A stretch of 64,000 nt of DNA from Rhodomicrobium sp. Az07 (GTDB lineage: Bacteria; Pseudomonadota; Alphaproteobacteria; Rhizobiales; Rhodomicrobiaceae). The stretch covers positions 1-64,000 of the forward strand of contig NZ_JAHFZG010000012.1 of the NCBI RefSeq assembly GCF_018619475.1, read 5' to 3'. Position numbers and translations under genes: made by a program. Positions within the stretch are counted from its first letter, which is position 1, and every line of letters begins with the position of its first letter. This document shows positions 46,307 to 56,509 of this stretch, in pieces. The notes below the pieces were generated by a model. It did not search any database and was not told where the DNA came from. It saw only the letters and a program-made list of their open reading frames with translations.

Positions 46307-46579
46307 TCAACGCGTGCCCTTCTCGATGTCGTCGCGGAGACGGTCGCCGTCCGGCGCGATGTCGCTGTCCGGGCCTTCGGACGGCGGGCGCGGCTGGCCT
46401 TCCGGTTGCGGTTCGGGCCACACGCCGCCCCTGCCCGGCTTGCCGAAGCCGCCGTCCGGCGGCGCACCGGGGACGGCGTCCGGGCCGGGGCCGGTCGGGA
46501 TGCCCGGATGATGATCTGGCGGGATGCCGCCGGGGAGCCCAGCCCCTGCGGGTCCGCCCGGTGCTGTCGGGTCTGTCAT
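46307..46579 (-). CDS. Small Pro/Gly-rich hypothetical protein
   Basis: The ATG at 46579 gives 90 residues, about half of them P, G or D, with no signal peptide or hydrophobic segment; it is probably disordered. It lies 109 bp upstream of the SDR gene on the same strand. A weak EcfG-like motif (GGAAC at 46627-46623) lies upstream. No family recognised; coding status rests on the consistent frame and the context. Confidence 0.5.
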   Translation of the reverse strand: MTDPTAPGGPAGAGLPGGIPPDHHPGIPTGPGPDAVPGAPPDGGFGKPGRGGVWPEPQPEGQPRPPSEGPDSDIAPDGDRLRDDIEKGTR

Positions 46580-46601
46580 GGTTGCCACTCCTTTGACAGG
46601 A

Positions 46602-46627
46602 AAAGGAATGGCGCGGCGGTGGGTTCC
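46602..46627 (-). promoter_or_regulatory. Weak EcfG-like promoter for the Pro/Gly-rich gene
   Basis: GGAAC (46627-46623), a 17-nt spacer, then CTTT (46605-46602). The -10 is poor, so this is only suggestive. It is listed because the neighbouring genes have better copies of the same motif. Confidence 0.3.
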
Positions 46628-46669
46628 GCGCATCAAGTTCCGTGTGAGATGCTTTCGCGGTTGTTTCAC

Positions 46670-47509
46670 CTAGCCGCCATCGACGAGCCGCGCGATCTTG
46701 TTCCCGGTGTCCGAACCGGGCGCAGGCGTATAGACAACCATGCGGAGGTCGGGGTCGCTCTCCACGATGAAGGCGGTGTATTCGAGCGACATCTGGCCGA
46801 CTTGCGGGTGACGAACCATCTTGACGCCCTCGCCGTGGTTGCGCACGTCGTGACGCGGCCACCATTGATGAAACTCCGGGCTGACACGGTCGAGTTCGTC
46901 GACCAGTTCCAGAAAGCGCGGATCGTTGCCCGCGCGCGCGAAGTCGGCGCGAAAAATGGCGAGCGCCTTTTTGGCGTCGGCCTCCCAGTCGACCATCAGC
47001 GTTCGCCATGCGGGGTGCGTGAAGACGAGGCGGATCGAGTTCCGTTCATGCGGTTCCATCGCGCCGTAATCCGCGAAGGTCAGCGCAACGGCGCGGTTCC
47101 AGCCGACGATGTCCCAGCGCTTTGTGCGGATGTAGGCGGGGGAATAGGCAAGCCCGTCGAGCATGCGCTGGAGCGCGTCGGTGATTTCGCGCGGCCGCCA
47201 CTCGGCCATCGCGGGCGGGCGGCCCTGCGCCAGAAGGAACAGGTGCTCGCGCTCGGCGCGGTCGAGCCGCAGCGCCCGCGCGATGCCTTCGAGCGTCTGC
47301 GTGGAAACCTGAATTTCGCGGCCCTGTTCGAGCCATGTGTACCATGTCACGCTGACGCCCGCGAGCTGCGCGACCTCCTCACGGCGCAGGCCGGGCGTGC
47401 GACGGCGGCCAGCTGGAAAGCCGCAGTCTGACGGGTTCAGGCGCGCGCGCCTGGATTGGAGAAAGTCGCCGAGCGGTCGGCGGTCATGAGCTGCATGCGC
47501 GAGCGACAT
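46670..47509 (-). CDS. XRE-type helix-turn-helix regulator with MmyB-like ligand domain
   Basis: The 279-aa protein has an N-terminal XRE HTH (TPGLRREEVAQLAGVSVTWYTWLEQGREIQVS) and a long C-terminal MmyB-like domain with YIRTKRWDIVGWNRAVALTFADYG. Proteins of this type bind small ligands and often control divergent oxidoreductase genes. Here the divergent neighbour is an aldo-keto reductase at 47616, a likely target. Confidence 0.9.
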   Translation of the reverse strand: MSLAHAAHDRRPLGDFLQSRRARLNPSDCGFPAGRRRTPGLRREEVAQLAGVSVTWYTWLEQGREIQVSTQTLEGIARALRLDRAEREHLFLLAQGRPPAMAEWRPREITDALQRMLDGLAYSPAYIRTKRWDIVGWNRAVALTFADYGAMEPHERNSIRLVFTHPAWRTLMVDWEADAKKALAIFRADFARAGNDPRFLELVDELDRVSPEFHQWWPRHDVRNHGEGVKMVRHPQVGQMSLEYTAFIVESDPDLRMVVYTPAPGSDTGNKIARLVDGG

Positions 47510-47615
47510 GGCGTGCCGTCATCCTGTTAGCGCCGATACCAGTATAAGCTGTGGCCTAGTAACATTATGCGGCATGGTTAAGGTGGCGTCGAGGCAATAA
47601 CGAAAGGAGCCTTTC

Positions 47616-48605
<990 letters not shown>

Positions 48606-48640
48606 GCCGAGGCCGGGGAGCGCGCCCGCGCTCCTTCATT

Positions 48641-49474
48641 TTACTGCGCGATGGGGAAGGGCGGCTGATGATAGCCCTTGGGGCTGTAGGTGAACACCTC
48701 GACGCCCGTCGCCGTCACGCCGACCGTGTGCTCGAACTGCGCCGACAGCGAGCGGTCGCGCGTGACCGCCGTCCATCCGTCCGACAGCATCTTCACATGC
48801 GGCTTGCCGAGATTGATCATCGGCTCGACCGTGAAGATCATGCCTTCCTCAAGCATCACGCCTTCGCCAGCCACGCCGTAATGCAGGATGTTCGGCTTGT
48901 CGTGGAAGACGCGGCCGACGCCGTGGCCGCAGAAATCGCGCACCACGCTGCACCGCTCCGCTTCCGCGAAGGACTGGATCGCGTGGCCGATGTCGCCGAC
49001 ATGCGCGCCCGGCTTGATGACCGCGATGCCGCGCATCATCGCTTCGTGCGTCACCTCGATCAGGCGCTCCGCCTTCCGCGCCACCTTGCCGACCGTATAC
49101 ATCCGGCTCGAATCGCCGTGCCAGCCGTCCACGATCAGCGTCACGTCGACATTGAGGATATCGCCTTCGATGAGAACGCGCGGGCCGGGGATGCCGTGGC
49201 ACACCACATGGTTCAGCGAGGTACAGGTGGATTTCGTATAGCCGCGATAGTTGAGGGTTGCGGGCACGGCGCCATGGTCCATCGCGAAGTCGAACACGAA
49301 CCGGTCGATGGTTTCGGTCGTGACGCCCGGCTTCACCATGTCGGCGATCTGGTCGAGCGCGACCGCGCAAAGCTGGCCCGCCTTGTGCATCGCGACGAAG
49401 GCTTCCGGCCCGTAAAGCCTGATCTTGCTGTCCTGTGCGAGCCTCACCGGCGCGCCGTAATCCGATCCGTTCAT
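48641..49474 (-). CDS. map: Methionine aminopeptidase, type I
   Basis: Removes N-terminal Met from new proteins. The start is the ATG at 49474 (MNGSDYG); the frame runs on upstream. The 277-aa enzyme has metal ligands in LNVDVTLIVDGWHGDSSRMYTVG (two Asp), CGHGVGRVFHDKPNILHYG (His) and EEGMIFTVEPMINLG (Glu). The terminal Glu lies in the AQFEHTVGVTATGVEVFTY segment. A GC-rich hairpin lies between it and the upstream AKR. Confidence 0.96.
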   Translation of the reverse strand: MNGSDYGAPVRLAQDSKIRLYGPEAFVAMHKAGQLCAVALDQIADMVKPGVTTETIDRFVFDFAMDHGAVPATLNYRGYTKSTCTSLNHVVCHGIPGPRVLIEGDILNVDVTLIVDGWHGDSSRMYTVGKVARKAERLIEVTHEAMMRGIAVIKPGAHVGDIGHAIQSFAEAERCSVVRDFCGHGVGRVFHDKPNILHYGVAGEGVMLEEGMIFTVEPMINLGKPHVKMLSDGWTAVTRDRSLSAQFEHTVGVTATGVEVFTYSPKGYHQPPFPIAQ

Positions 49475-49785
49475 GCCAAGATCCCGCTCGCCCACGCGCT
49501 TGAAGGTCAATCGAAATTGCGCGCCCTGTCGCCGGCAAGCCGACGGCGGCGCTCCAGAAGTGCAACCCGCAATATGGCAGGTGCCGGGCGGGTTCACAAC
49601 ATCTGATGGGCTGGTCATCATCGTCGCGCATGGCGAGGCGCGCGCTTTGCGAAGGGCAAGAACGGGGTTCGTCCACAAAGCGCGAATTCGATAAAATTGC
49701 AACTTTAAGTTTAGGAAATTCGCGCGTATCGGTGAGACAGGCGTTCGGCGTTGATTCTACCGGCAACTCAAGCGAGAGAAAGAGA
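49475..49785. other. Intergenic region between divergent map and the porin-like gene
   Basis: Contains no supported gene. An A+T-rich stretch near 49686-49725 probably holds the promoter of the outer-membrane protein gene; no specific motif was recognised. Confidence 0.4.
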
Positions 49786-50673
49786 ATGGCTCTCAAGCAT
49801 ACGATTCTGGCAGGCGCCGCCGCAATCGGCGCAGCGGCAATCGCTGCGATCCCGGTCTACGCAGACGGCATCCCCGCCAGCTACAAGGATACAGCGCCTC
49901 CTCCGCCACTTTGGACTGGCCTTTACGTCGGCGCGCATCTCGGCGGCGGATGGACCGACATCGATTTCGGCCGCAACCGTTACTACGACTATACCTTCAG
50001 CCAGACATCCCCCTATTGGTACGATTACACCGGCGGGTTGAGCGGATCGGGTGTCTTCGGCGGCTTCACCCTCGGCTATAATTTTCAGTTCGGCCAATGC
50101 TGCAACTATATCTACGGCATCGAGCTTGACATCGGCGGCTGGCGCGACGACGCAAGCAAGACGATCTATATCGATGATGACCGTCGCGGCCTCGATCCCG
50201 ACGCGTCAACGCGAATCCGCTTCACCAACAGGGGCGGGTTTTACGGCGACATCACCGGCCGCCTCGGCTACGCGGCGGGCAACACGCTGATTTACGCCAA
50301 GGGCGGTTTCGCGTGGCTGAACAATTCGTTCCGCGTTGGCGTGAACCGCGAGAACGGCGGCACGGGGTACAATTACGATTGGAGTTCGACGACCGACAAC
50401 GGCAACACACTCGCCGGGTGGACCGTTGGCGGCGGCCTTGAGTACAAATGGAACTACACCTGGTCCGTGAAGGCCGAATACCTTTACTTCAATTTCGGTG
50501 AGCCGAACGTAGGCGGTGGCTGCTGCTACGACTACCAGGACGGCATTTCGGCGGACGCTCAGAGGGAGAGACGCTATGGCGCCGACTTCAAGGATCTTGG
50601 CGATCTGACGGCAAGCTCGTTCAAGCTCGGCGTGAACTATGCAATCTTTACGCCCCCGGCTCACTTGAAGTAG
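49786..50673 (+). CDS. Outer-membrane beta-barrel protein (Omp25/RopB-like)
   Basis: The ATG at 49786 gives a signal peptide (MALKHTILAGAAAIGAAAIA... YADG). The 295-aa mature protein has LWTGLYVGAHLGGGW, FTLGYNFQFGQCCNYIYGIELDIGG, alternating aromatic strands and a barrel end close to LGVNYAIF, as in small alphaproteobacterial surface-barrel proteins. Two vicinal Cys pairs (QCCNY, GGCCYDY) are unusual for a porin-like barrel. Confidence 0.88.
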   Translation: MALKHTILAGAAAIGAAAIAAIPVYADGIPASYKDTAPPPPLWTGLYVGAHLGGGWTDIDFGRNRYYDYTFSQTSPYWYDYTGGLSGSGVFGGFTLGYNFQFGQCCNYIYGIELDIGGWRDDASKTIYIDDDRRGLDPDASTRIRFTNRGGFYGDITGRLGYAAGNTLIYAKGGFAWLNNSFRVGVNRENGGTGYNYDWSSTTDNGNTLAGWTVGGGLEYKWNYTWSVKAEYLYFNFGEPNVGGGCCYDYQDGISADAQRERRYGADFKDLGDLTASSFKLGVNYAIFTPPAHLK

Positions 50674-51121
50674 ACGCCCCTGTTGCAAGCTTCGAATGTT
50701 GCCGTGAGTTGAACCCAGGGCGACATTCGCTGGAAAAGCTCTCACCGCGTGTAGAGCGGCTGGCACTTACATCGAAGTCACATGCACGGAAACGACGTCC
50801 AACTCACACCGCGTGTCGCTTGTCGCGGCGATGTTGCGACGGTGGTCGATCGGCTGTGGCTGAAGCGGATCGGCCGAGAGTTCGGTTGTGAATTGCTTAC
50901 GATTCTGCCGCGAGCCATTCCCGCGCCTTGGACGACGATCCTGGAATGAAAACCTGAAGACGGCCCCCCGTGAAGCGGCGAACCTTCAACGGTGGTGCGG
51001 GCGGAGCCGCACCGGCATTAAAGACTCCAACGTTCTCGCTGCGCCTCGTCGCAAAGAGCGAGAATAAGGCGGCAAATGCTCGCCGCCTCTGCTTTGTCGG
51101 GATGGCCGCGATTTCGGATGG
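50674..51121. other. Intergenic region before the acetone carboxylase operon
   Basis: No supported gene (a frame at 50709-50891 has no family resemblance). It contains an inverted repeat pair at 51033-51065 and the terminator-like hairpin at 51067-51088. Confidence 0.45.
51067..51088 (-). terminator. Possible terminator of the acetone carboxylase operon
   Basis: Stem AGGCGGC/GCCGCCT with an 8-nt loop, on the minus strand 33 nt past the acxC stop. The following T-tract is poor, so it is tentative. Confidence 0.35.
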
Positions 51122-51631
51122 TCAGGCGACGACAGCACGCTCGGGCACGGGCATTCCGAGCCAGTCCCTGTAGAACGTGTCGATATCCGGCTCGAAGTCG
51201 TGGATGACGGGATACCATGGCGTCGGCGCCTCGACATCGTGAAGCGTTCCGCATTCCGGGCAGAAATACTCGCGCAGCACCTGCCATGACGGGGTCGGCG
51301 CCATCAGGCGGGGATAGATCTGCTCAAGCTTCTGCGGCGTGTCGCGCACATTGATGAGCGCGTGCAGCTTCCAGTTCTCCTTCCAGTCGCAGAAATCATG
51401 GCCGCATTCGCAGCGGGTCTTCCACTCTTTCGTGTCCTGGCGCTGAACGATGTAGAGCTTCGGGCCGAGCGGCAGGATGATGCGATCCTTCCACGGCAGG
51501 CGTTCCTGAAGGATGTCGATATAGGTGGCGAAGCGCTCCGCATCCTTCGGCATGGAAAGCATCTGGTGCAGCGTGTCTTGGTCGATGCGGCCGTCGATGA
51601 GATCGGCAATCTTGGTGCGTGTGTAGGACAT
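51122..51631 (-). CDS. acxC: Acetone carboxylase gamma subunit
   Basis: The 169-aa small subunit of acetone carboxylase begins MSYTRTKIADLIDGRIDQDT. It has two Cys-rich elements (CECGHDFC near residue 75, CPECGTLH near 130) that could bind zinc, and EWKTRCECGHDFCDWKENWK typical of the gamma subunit. It is last in acxABC. The enzyme complex carboxylates acetone to acetoacetate at the expense of ATP. Confidence 0.92.
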   Translation of the reverse strand: MSYTRTKIADLIDGRIDQDTLHQMLSMPKDAERFATYIDILQERLPWKDRIILPLGPKLYIVQRQDTKEWKTRCECGHDFCDWKENWKLHALINVRDTPQKLEQIYPRLMAPTPSWQVLREYFCPECGTLHDVEAPTPWYPVIHDFEPDIDTFYRDWLGMPVPERAVVA

Positions 51632-51696
51632 TGCGTTTCCTCGATTTTTATAGGTTTGGGGCGCCGGCGGAGGGCACCGGCGCGCGCGTTCGGCTG

Positions 51697-54030
51697 CTAT
51701 TCCTCGACGAACTGGACGAGCTTCACATCCGGCAGTTCGGACAAGTCCATCGAGTATTTCGAGCCGTAATGAGGGATATCGAGTTCATCTTCGGTGAGCT
51801 GCCAGCTTTCCGGCAGATCCCAGAACGACCGGAAATCTTTCTCGAACTTCGGCCCAAGCGTGAACGATGCGGCGAACATCTGCTTCACGTGATCGCCAAC
51901 GCCGGTCTTCGCGACGATTTTCTCGCGCTCGCCCTTCATCCAGTCCTTCACCGGCACGGCGTTGGCGATGCGGTCCTTACGCATTGCCTTCCGCTTGGCG
52001 TCGGTCGCCGCCGCATCGACCGCATAGAGGCCCGACGCATCCGTCGACACGACGACGCCGTAGACGCGCTCGGCGAAGCGTTCGAGCAGGTAGCCGCCGT
52101 TCAGATCGTCAGCGACGCTCTGCGGGTCTCGGTCGAGCGGATCGCCGAAGCCGGGGCCGCCGCGCATGTAGTTGAGGTAGAGGTCGTAATCCGAGAACAT
52201 CTCCTCGGTGGTGATCGCCTGCTTGTCGCGCTTGATCACCGCGCCCTTGATGAGATCGTCCCATACCGGGTTCTCCGGGTCGGTATCGCCGCCGAACGGG
52301 ATCGGCTTGCCTTCCTCGATGAGCGCCTTGAGGCCTGTCTTGTGCGCTGCGAAGCGATAGCCCGACGCGGCCGGATAGCCGCCCATGAGGCCCCAGTCGG
52401 ATGAGATGTGACCGTTGCCCATGAAAAACATGGTCCAGTCTTTCGCATTCCAGACGAGGCGCAGGCTCTCGAAGCCGCAGCCGCCGCGATACTTGCCCGC
52501 GCCGCCCGAGTTCGACTTGATCTGACGGCCGAGATAGAGAAGCGGTTCGGCCAGCTCCCAGATCTCCATGTCGCCCATATCGCCTTCCGGGTTCCAGATG
52601 GCGGCGGCGTGGCTGAGGCCATCGCCGACCGCCGTCGCACCCGTTCCGTTCGCCGCGCACTCGAACGAGTTCACGGCGTGGATTTCGTCATATTGGTTGA
52701 AGCCGCCGCCCTGGAGCCAGTTCGATGTGTTGGCGTTGCCCGCGTTCACCTCTTCGAGATAGCCGCGCCCGAAGTAGGAGCGAGACAGGCCTCGCCACAG
52801 CGCCGTCCACGACGACACGAGGAAGTGCCATGAGTAGGCGAAGGCGACGCGCCGATCGTCGGGGTTCATCCACGTACCTTTCGGCAGGCGAAACTCGGTG
52901 CCGTAGGCCGCGCCGTCGTTGATCATCTCCGACGGGATCAGCGTTTGCGTCATCATCACCCAGATGCCGGAGGTGAAGCTCACCTGATGGGCGTTGTAGG
53001 TGTGCCAGCCCCAGCGGCTCGACCCCTCGAAATCGAGCCGCCATGTCCCGTCGCCGCGGATCGTGATTTCCGACGGCGTGTGCATGATGGAGTCGACCTT
53101 CGCGAAGTCGGACGGCACGCGGACGTCTTCATGCGCATAGGGCACGTCCACGAAGCCCACTTGCCGATACTTGCCGGGGATGGTCATCGCCTTAATGCGG
53201 TTCTGAAGCCCGCGCCGCCCGTGCTCCACAGCCTCGTAGGCGAACTTCCAGAACGAGTCGATGCCCTCTTCCGCGATGACCTCCTCCACGAGCTTGCGGA
53301 TCATGTGGCAACCCGCGATGCGCGTGCGCTCGTCGAGCATCCAGTAACGCGTCGTGCGCACCATGCGCTGGCTCTCATGCAGCCAGTCGCGGAACAGCGT
53401 GTCGTTCTCGCCCACCTTCCGGCAGGTGACGGAATAGCCGTCGCCGAAGCGCTGCACCTGGCCCGTACACATGGAGCCGGGGCCGACCGCGCCCGTGTCG
53501 ATGACGTGCGTCACGCCGCCGACCCAGCCGACAAGTTCGCCCTCCCAGAAGATCGGCACGATCGTGTGGATGTCGCAGGGGTGGACGTTCCCGATCAGGC
53601 AGTCGTTGTTGCAGAAGATGTCCTTGTCGCGAACGCCGGGGTTACTCTCCCAGTCGTTCTCGATCATGTATTTGATCGCCGCGCCCATGGTGCCGACATG
53701 GATGATGATGCCGGTCGACGTGAGGATCGAGTCGCCCGCCGCGTTGTAGAGCGTGAAGCAAAGTTCGCCTTCCTGCTCCACGATGGGCGAGGCCGCGATC
53801 TTCTTCGCTGTCTCGCGGGCATCCACCACACCGGCGCGAAGCCTTGAGAACAACTTGTTGTAGAGAATCGGCTCGCTGTCGCGCAGTTCCATCTGCTTGA
53901 GGCCGGCATAGTGCTTTGTCAGCCGCGTGGCCTCCATCAGCCGGTCGCGGTGCTGTTTCAGCGTCTCGCCGCCGCGAACGATGCCGCGCGTGGTCGTCTT
54001 GAAGTCCGATGATTTCACATTGAGGTTCAT
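51697..54030 (-). CDS. acxB: Acetone carboxylase alpha subunit (HyuB-like)
   Basis: Hydantoinase B/oxoprolinase family. The start is the ATG at 54030 (AGGGACG upstream); another in-frame start is at 54054. The 777-aa protein has DSEPILYNKLFSRLRAGVV, TSTGIIIHVGTMGAAIKYMI, and CIGNVHPCDIHTIVPIFWEGELVGWVGG-like segments typical of the family. It is flanked by acxA and acxC, which makes the acetone carboxylase assignment stronger than for isolated HyuB proteins. Confidence 0.93.
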   Translation of the reverse strand: MNLNVKSSDFKTTTRGIVRGGETLKQHRDRLMEATRLTKHYAGLKQMELRDSEPILYNKLFSRLRAGVVDARETAKKIAASPIVEQEGELCFTLYNAAGDSILTSTGIIIHVGTMGAAIKYMIENDWESNPGVRDKDIFCNNDCLIGNVHPCDIHTIVPIFWEGELVGWVGGVTHVIDTGAVGPGSMCTGQVQRFGDGYSVTCRKVGENDTLFRDWLHESQRMVRTTRYWMLDERTRIAGCHMIRKLVEEVIAEEGIDSFWKFAYEAVEHGRRGLQNRIKAMTIPGKYRQVGFVDVPYAHEDVRVPSDFAKVDSIMHTPSEITIRGDGTWRLDFEGSSRWGWHTYNAHQVSFTSGIWVMMTQTLIPSEMINDGAAYGTEFRLPKGTWMNPDDRRVAFAYSWHFLVSSWTALWRGLSRSYFGRGYLEEVNAGNANTSNWLQGGGFNQYDEIHAVNSFECAANGTGATAVGDGLSHAAAIWNPEGDMGDMEIWELAEPLLYLGRQIKSNSGGAGKYRGGCGFESLRLVWNAKDWTMFFMGNGHISSDWGLMGGYPAASGYRFAAHKTGLKALIEEGKPIPFGGDTDPENPVWDDLIKGAVIKRDKQAITTEEMFSDYDLYLNYMRGGPGFGDPLDRDPQSVADDLNGGYLLERFAERVYGVVVSTDASGLYAVDAAATDAKRKAMRKDRIANAVPVKDWMKGEREKIVAKTGVGDHVKQMFAASFTLGPKFEKDFRSFWDLPESWQLTEDELDIPHYGSKYSMDLSELPDVKLVQFVEE

Positions 54031-54097
54031 GACGTTTCGTCCCTGTTCGATCATTTTTGGTCGGGGTGGAGCCGGGCGGAAGCCGCCCGGTCCGCTC

Positions 54098-56251
54098 TCA
54101 GACTTCCTTCAGGTGGAACAGCCGGTGGCCGTCGAGGAAGGTTTCGAAGCCGTCGGGAACGACGAAAGTCGTCGCATCGGATTCGATGATCGCCGGGCCC
54201 GTGACGCGGTTGCCCGGAAGGAGCGCCTCCATCTTGTAGAGCTGCGCATCGACCCACCGCTTCTTGCGGTAGAATTTGCGCGTGCCGATCTTGGCTTCCT
54301 CGGGCGGCGTGTCGCCGTGGAGCGTATCGACGGGGATCTTCGGCTTCTGGATCGGCACCGTGCCGCGCATGATTGCGCCGGTAACCGAATAGCCAAGCTC
54401 CGGCGAGCGGGCGCTTTCCGAGTAAACGCGGCCGTAGGTGGCGTTATAGGCGTCCACCATCGCGTTCCAGTCTTCGGCGGTCGACGCCGACTTGATCGGA
54501 CTTTCGATTTCGAGGTCGTTCAACTGACCGCGATACTGCATGCGGTAGCCCGGTTGCAGCGTGACCTTGTCCGCCTCGTAGCCATTGAGACGGAATTCTT
54601 CGAGCACGTTGCGGGTCAGTTCGTCCCACGCCTCCTGAAGAACCGCCGCGGCCTTCGCGCGATCCACGTCCGGCGCATCCGGCGCGAGGTTGATGTCGAG
54701 CGACTTGTCATAGCGGTATTCGAAATCCGCCGCCGCGCAGCCAAAGGCCGAGAAGCCCGCCGCCCACGCCGGCACGATCACGTCCTCGAAGCCAAGCCCT
54801 TCCGTGTAGCCGTATGTGTGTACCGGTCCCGCGCCGCCATACGAGAAGCACACGAAGCTTGCGGGGGAATAGCCCTTGCCCGAGATCATCGCGCGCAGAT
54901 AATCGCGAAGGTCGCTGTCGAGCAGTTCGATGACGCCCGCCGCTGCGTCCTCGACCGAAAGGCCGAGCGGATCTGCGACCTGCTTCTTGATCGCGTCAAC
55001 CGAGCGCTGACGGTCGAGCTTGATCGCGCCGCCCAGGAAGTTGTCGGGGTTCAGGTAGCCGAGCACCATGTGACAGTCGGAGATCGTCACCGTCTCGATG
55101 CCGCTATCGGCCCAGCACACGCCGACGCGATAGCCCGCCGAGTCCGGGCCGAGCTTGATCGCCTTCGTGTACGGATCGAGCCGGATGAACGAACCCGCAC
55201 CCGCGCCGACCGAGTCCATCGCCACGAGCGGCAGCGACAGCACAAGCCGCGCCATGTCCGGATCGTTCTTGATCGTGAGTTCGCCCTGTGTGATGAGCGC
55301 CACGTCGAACGAGGTTCCGCCGATATCCGAACAAGCGATGTTGTTGTAACCCAGCACTTCGCCGAGATATTTCGCGCCAATCACGCCGCCGATGGGGCCG
55401 GAAACGATGGTGCGGGCAAGCTCCTTCGCCTTCCACGAAATCGTGCCGCCATGCGTAGCCATCACGCGGAAGTCGAACTTCGTGCCCTGCTCCTTGAAGG
55501 CGTCGGAGATTTTCTTCAGCGTCTGCCGTGACGGCTCGGCCGCGTAACCTTCGAGGATGGTGGTGTTGGTGCGGTGGCTCTCCTTGCGAACGGGGTAGTA
55601 ATCGGCGGACGCAAAGACGGGGATCGTCTTGCCGCTTCTCGCCACTTCCTCGATGACGATGTCGCGGACGCGGCGTTCGTGCGACGAGTTCTTGTAGGAG
55701 TGAAGCAGGCTGATGACGATGCCTTCCACGTCCTGCGCGATAAGCTCCTGCGCGGCGCGCCGGGCGGTGTCTTCGCGCAGCGGGATGACCACGGTGCCGA
55801 ACATGTCGACGCGCTCGACCACGCCGCGCGTGAGATGGCGGGGCACGAGCGGCGGGTCGTAGCGATGCGTGTTGAGGTGAATGCGGTCTTCATAGGCGTA
55901 GCCGAGATGAGACTGGACGGCGCGGCCCATGCGGTGGAAGTCTTCCATGCCCGCGTTGACGATCAGCCCGCATTTGAGGCCCTTCCGCTGCACCACGCGG
56001 TTCAGCATCGCGGTGCCGGAATAGACGCCGGTGTTGAGCTGGCTCAGCGCCTCGCCAAGCTCCATGTTCCAGAGCGACAGCCCGTCCCGGCTGGAGTTTA
56101 TGAGGCCGATGGCTTCGTTTTCGGGGGTGGACTGCGCCTTGCCGACGACGAACTCGCCGTTTGCATCGACGAAAAACGTATCGGTCATGGTGCCGCCGGC
56201 ATCGATACCGAGCACCTGCACGCTTCTCAGGTTCCGTACAGCTAAATTCAC
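54098..56251 (-). CDS. acxA: Acetone carboxylase beta subunit (HyuA-like)
   Basis: Hydantoinase A/oxoprolinase family. It starts with GTG (56251) behind GGGAGG. The 717-aa protein has the nucleotide-binding VLGIDAGGTMTDTFFVDANG and a second site in ACSDIGGTSFDVALITQGE, followed by a conserved Gly/Ala-rich segment (SYGGAGPVHTYGYTEGLG). It binds ATP in the carboxylation of acetone. First gene of the operon, directly downstream of a sigma-54 promoter. Confidence 0.93.
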   Translation of the reverse strand: MNLAVRNLRSVQVLGIDAGGTMTDTFFVDANGEFVVGKAQSTPENEAIGLINSSRDGLSLWNMELGEALSQLNTGVYSGTAMLNRVVQRKGLKCGLIVNAGMEDFHRMGRAVQSHLGYAYEDRIHLNTHRYDPPLVPRHLTRGVVERVDMFGTVVIPLREDTARRAAQELIAQDVEGIVISLLHSYKNSSHERRVRDIVIEEVARSGKTIPVFASADYYPVRKESHRTNTTILEGYAAEPSRQTLKKISDAFKEQGTKFDFRVMATHGGTISWKAKELARTIVSGPIGGVIGAKYLGEVLGYNNIACSDIGGTSFDVALITQGELTIKNDPDMARLVLSLPLVAMDSVGAGAGSFIRLDPYTKAIKLGPDSAGYRVGVCWADSGIETVTISDCHMVLGYLNPDNFLGGAIKLDRQRSVDAIKKQVADPLGLSVEDAAAGVIELLDSDLRDYLRAMISGKGYSPASFVCFSYGGAGPVHTYGYTEGLGFEDVIVPAWAAGFSAFGCAAADFEYRYDKSLDINLAPDAPDVDRAKAAAVLQEAWDELTRNVLEEFRLNGYEADKVTLQPGYRMQYRGQLNDLEIESPIKSASTAEDWNAMVDAYNATYGRVYSESARSPELGYSVTGAIMRGTVPIQKPKIPVDTLHGDTPPEEAKIGTRKFYRKKRWVDAQLYKMEALLPGNRVTGPAIIESDATTFVVPDGFETFLDGHRLFHLKEV

Positions 56252-56299
56252 TCTGACCTCCCTTTCGCTCGGCGTCTTCGCGCCGATGCCTCTTCTTTC

Positions 56300-56314
56300 G
56301 CAGGGAGCATGCCA
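56300..56314 (-). promoter_or_regulatory. Sigma-54 (-24/-12) promoter of the acx operon
   Basis: On the minus strand TGGCATG-CTCC-CTGC (56314-56300) matches the -24/-12 consensus TGGCAYR-N4-TTGC, with invariant GG and GC at correct spacing. It would start transcription around 56289, about 38 nt upstream of the acxA GTG. Confidence 0.8.
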
Positions 56315-56381
56315 GAATGTCGCACGGTGATGTAGCTTCGCCGGATCAAAGGCTTACCGCACCCGCTCAGCCGGTTTTCCG

Positions 56382-56445
56382 CGTCCGCTAACGTCCGGCC
56401 GGCGTCCGGTCCGGCGTCCGGACAGCGGAAGAGGACAAACGGACG
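56382..56445. promoter_or_regulatory. Helically phased CGTCCG repeats, candidate activator binding sites
   Basis: CGTCCG begins at 56382, 56392, 56403 and 56415 (steps of 10, 11 and 12 nt), and an inverted copy CGGACG lies at 56440-56445. They lie about 70-130 nt upstream of the -24/-12 promoter, the normal place for an enhancer bound by a sigma-54 activator. Part of the array (56391-56422) is strongly palindromic. Confidence 0.5.
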
Positions 56446-56509
56446 GCAAACGAAGGAAAGGCGGCCTCGTCAGCCGCCGTCGCCATGTTCTGAAAGCTGG
56501 AGAGGCTCG

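Noticed and set aside
50709-50891. 60-codon + strand frame in the porin-acx intergenic region
   Set aside because: No ribosome site, basic random-like composition, and no family resemblance.
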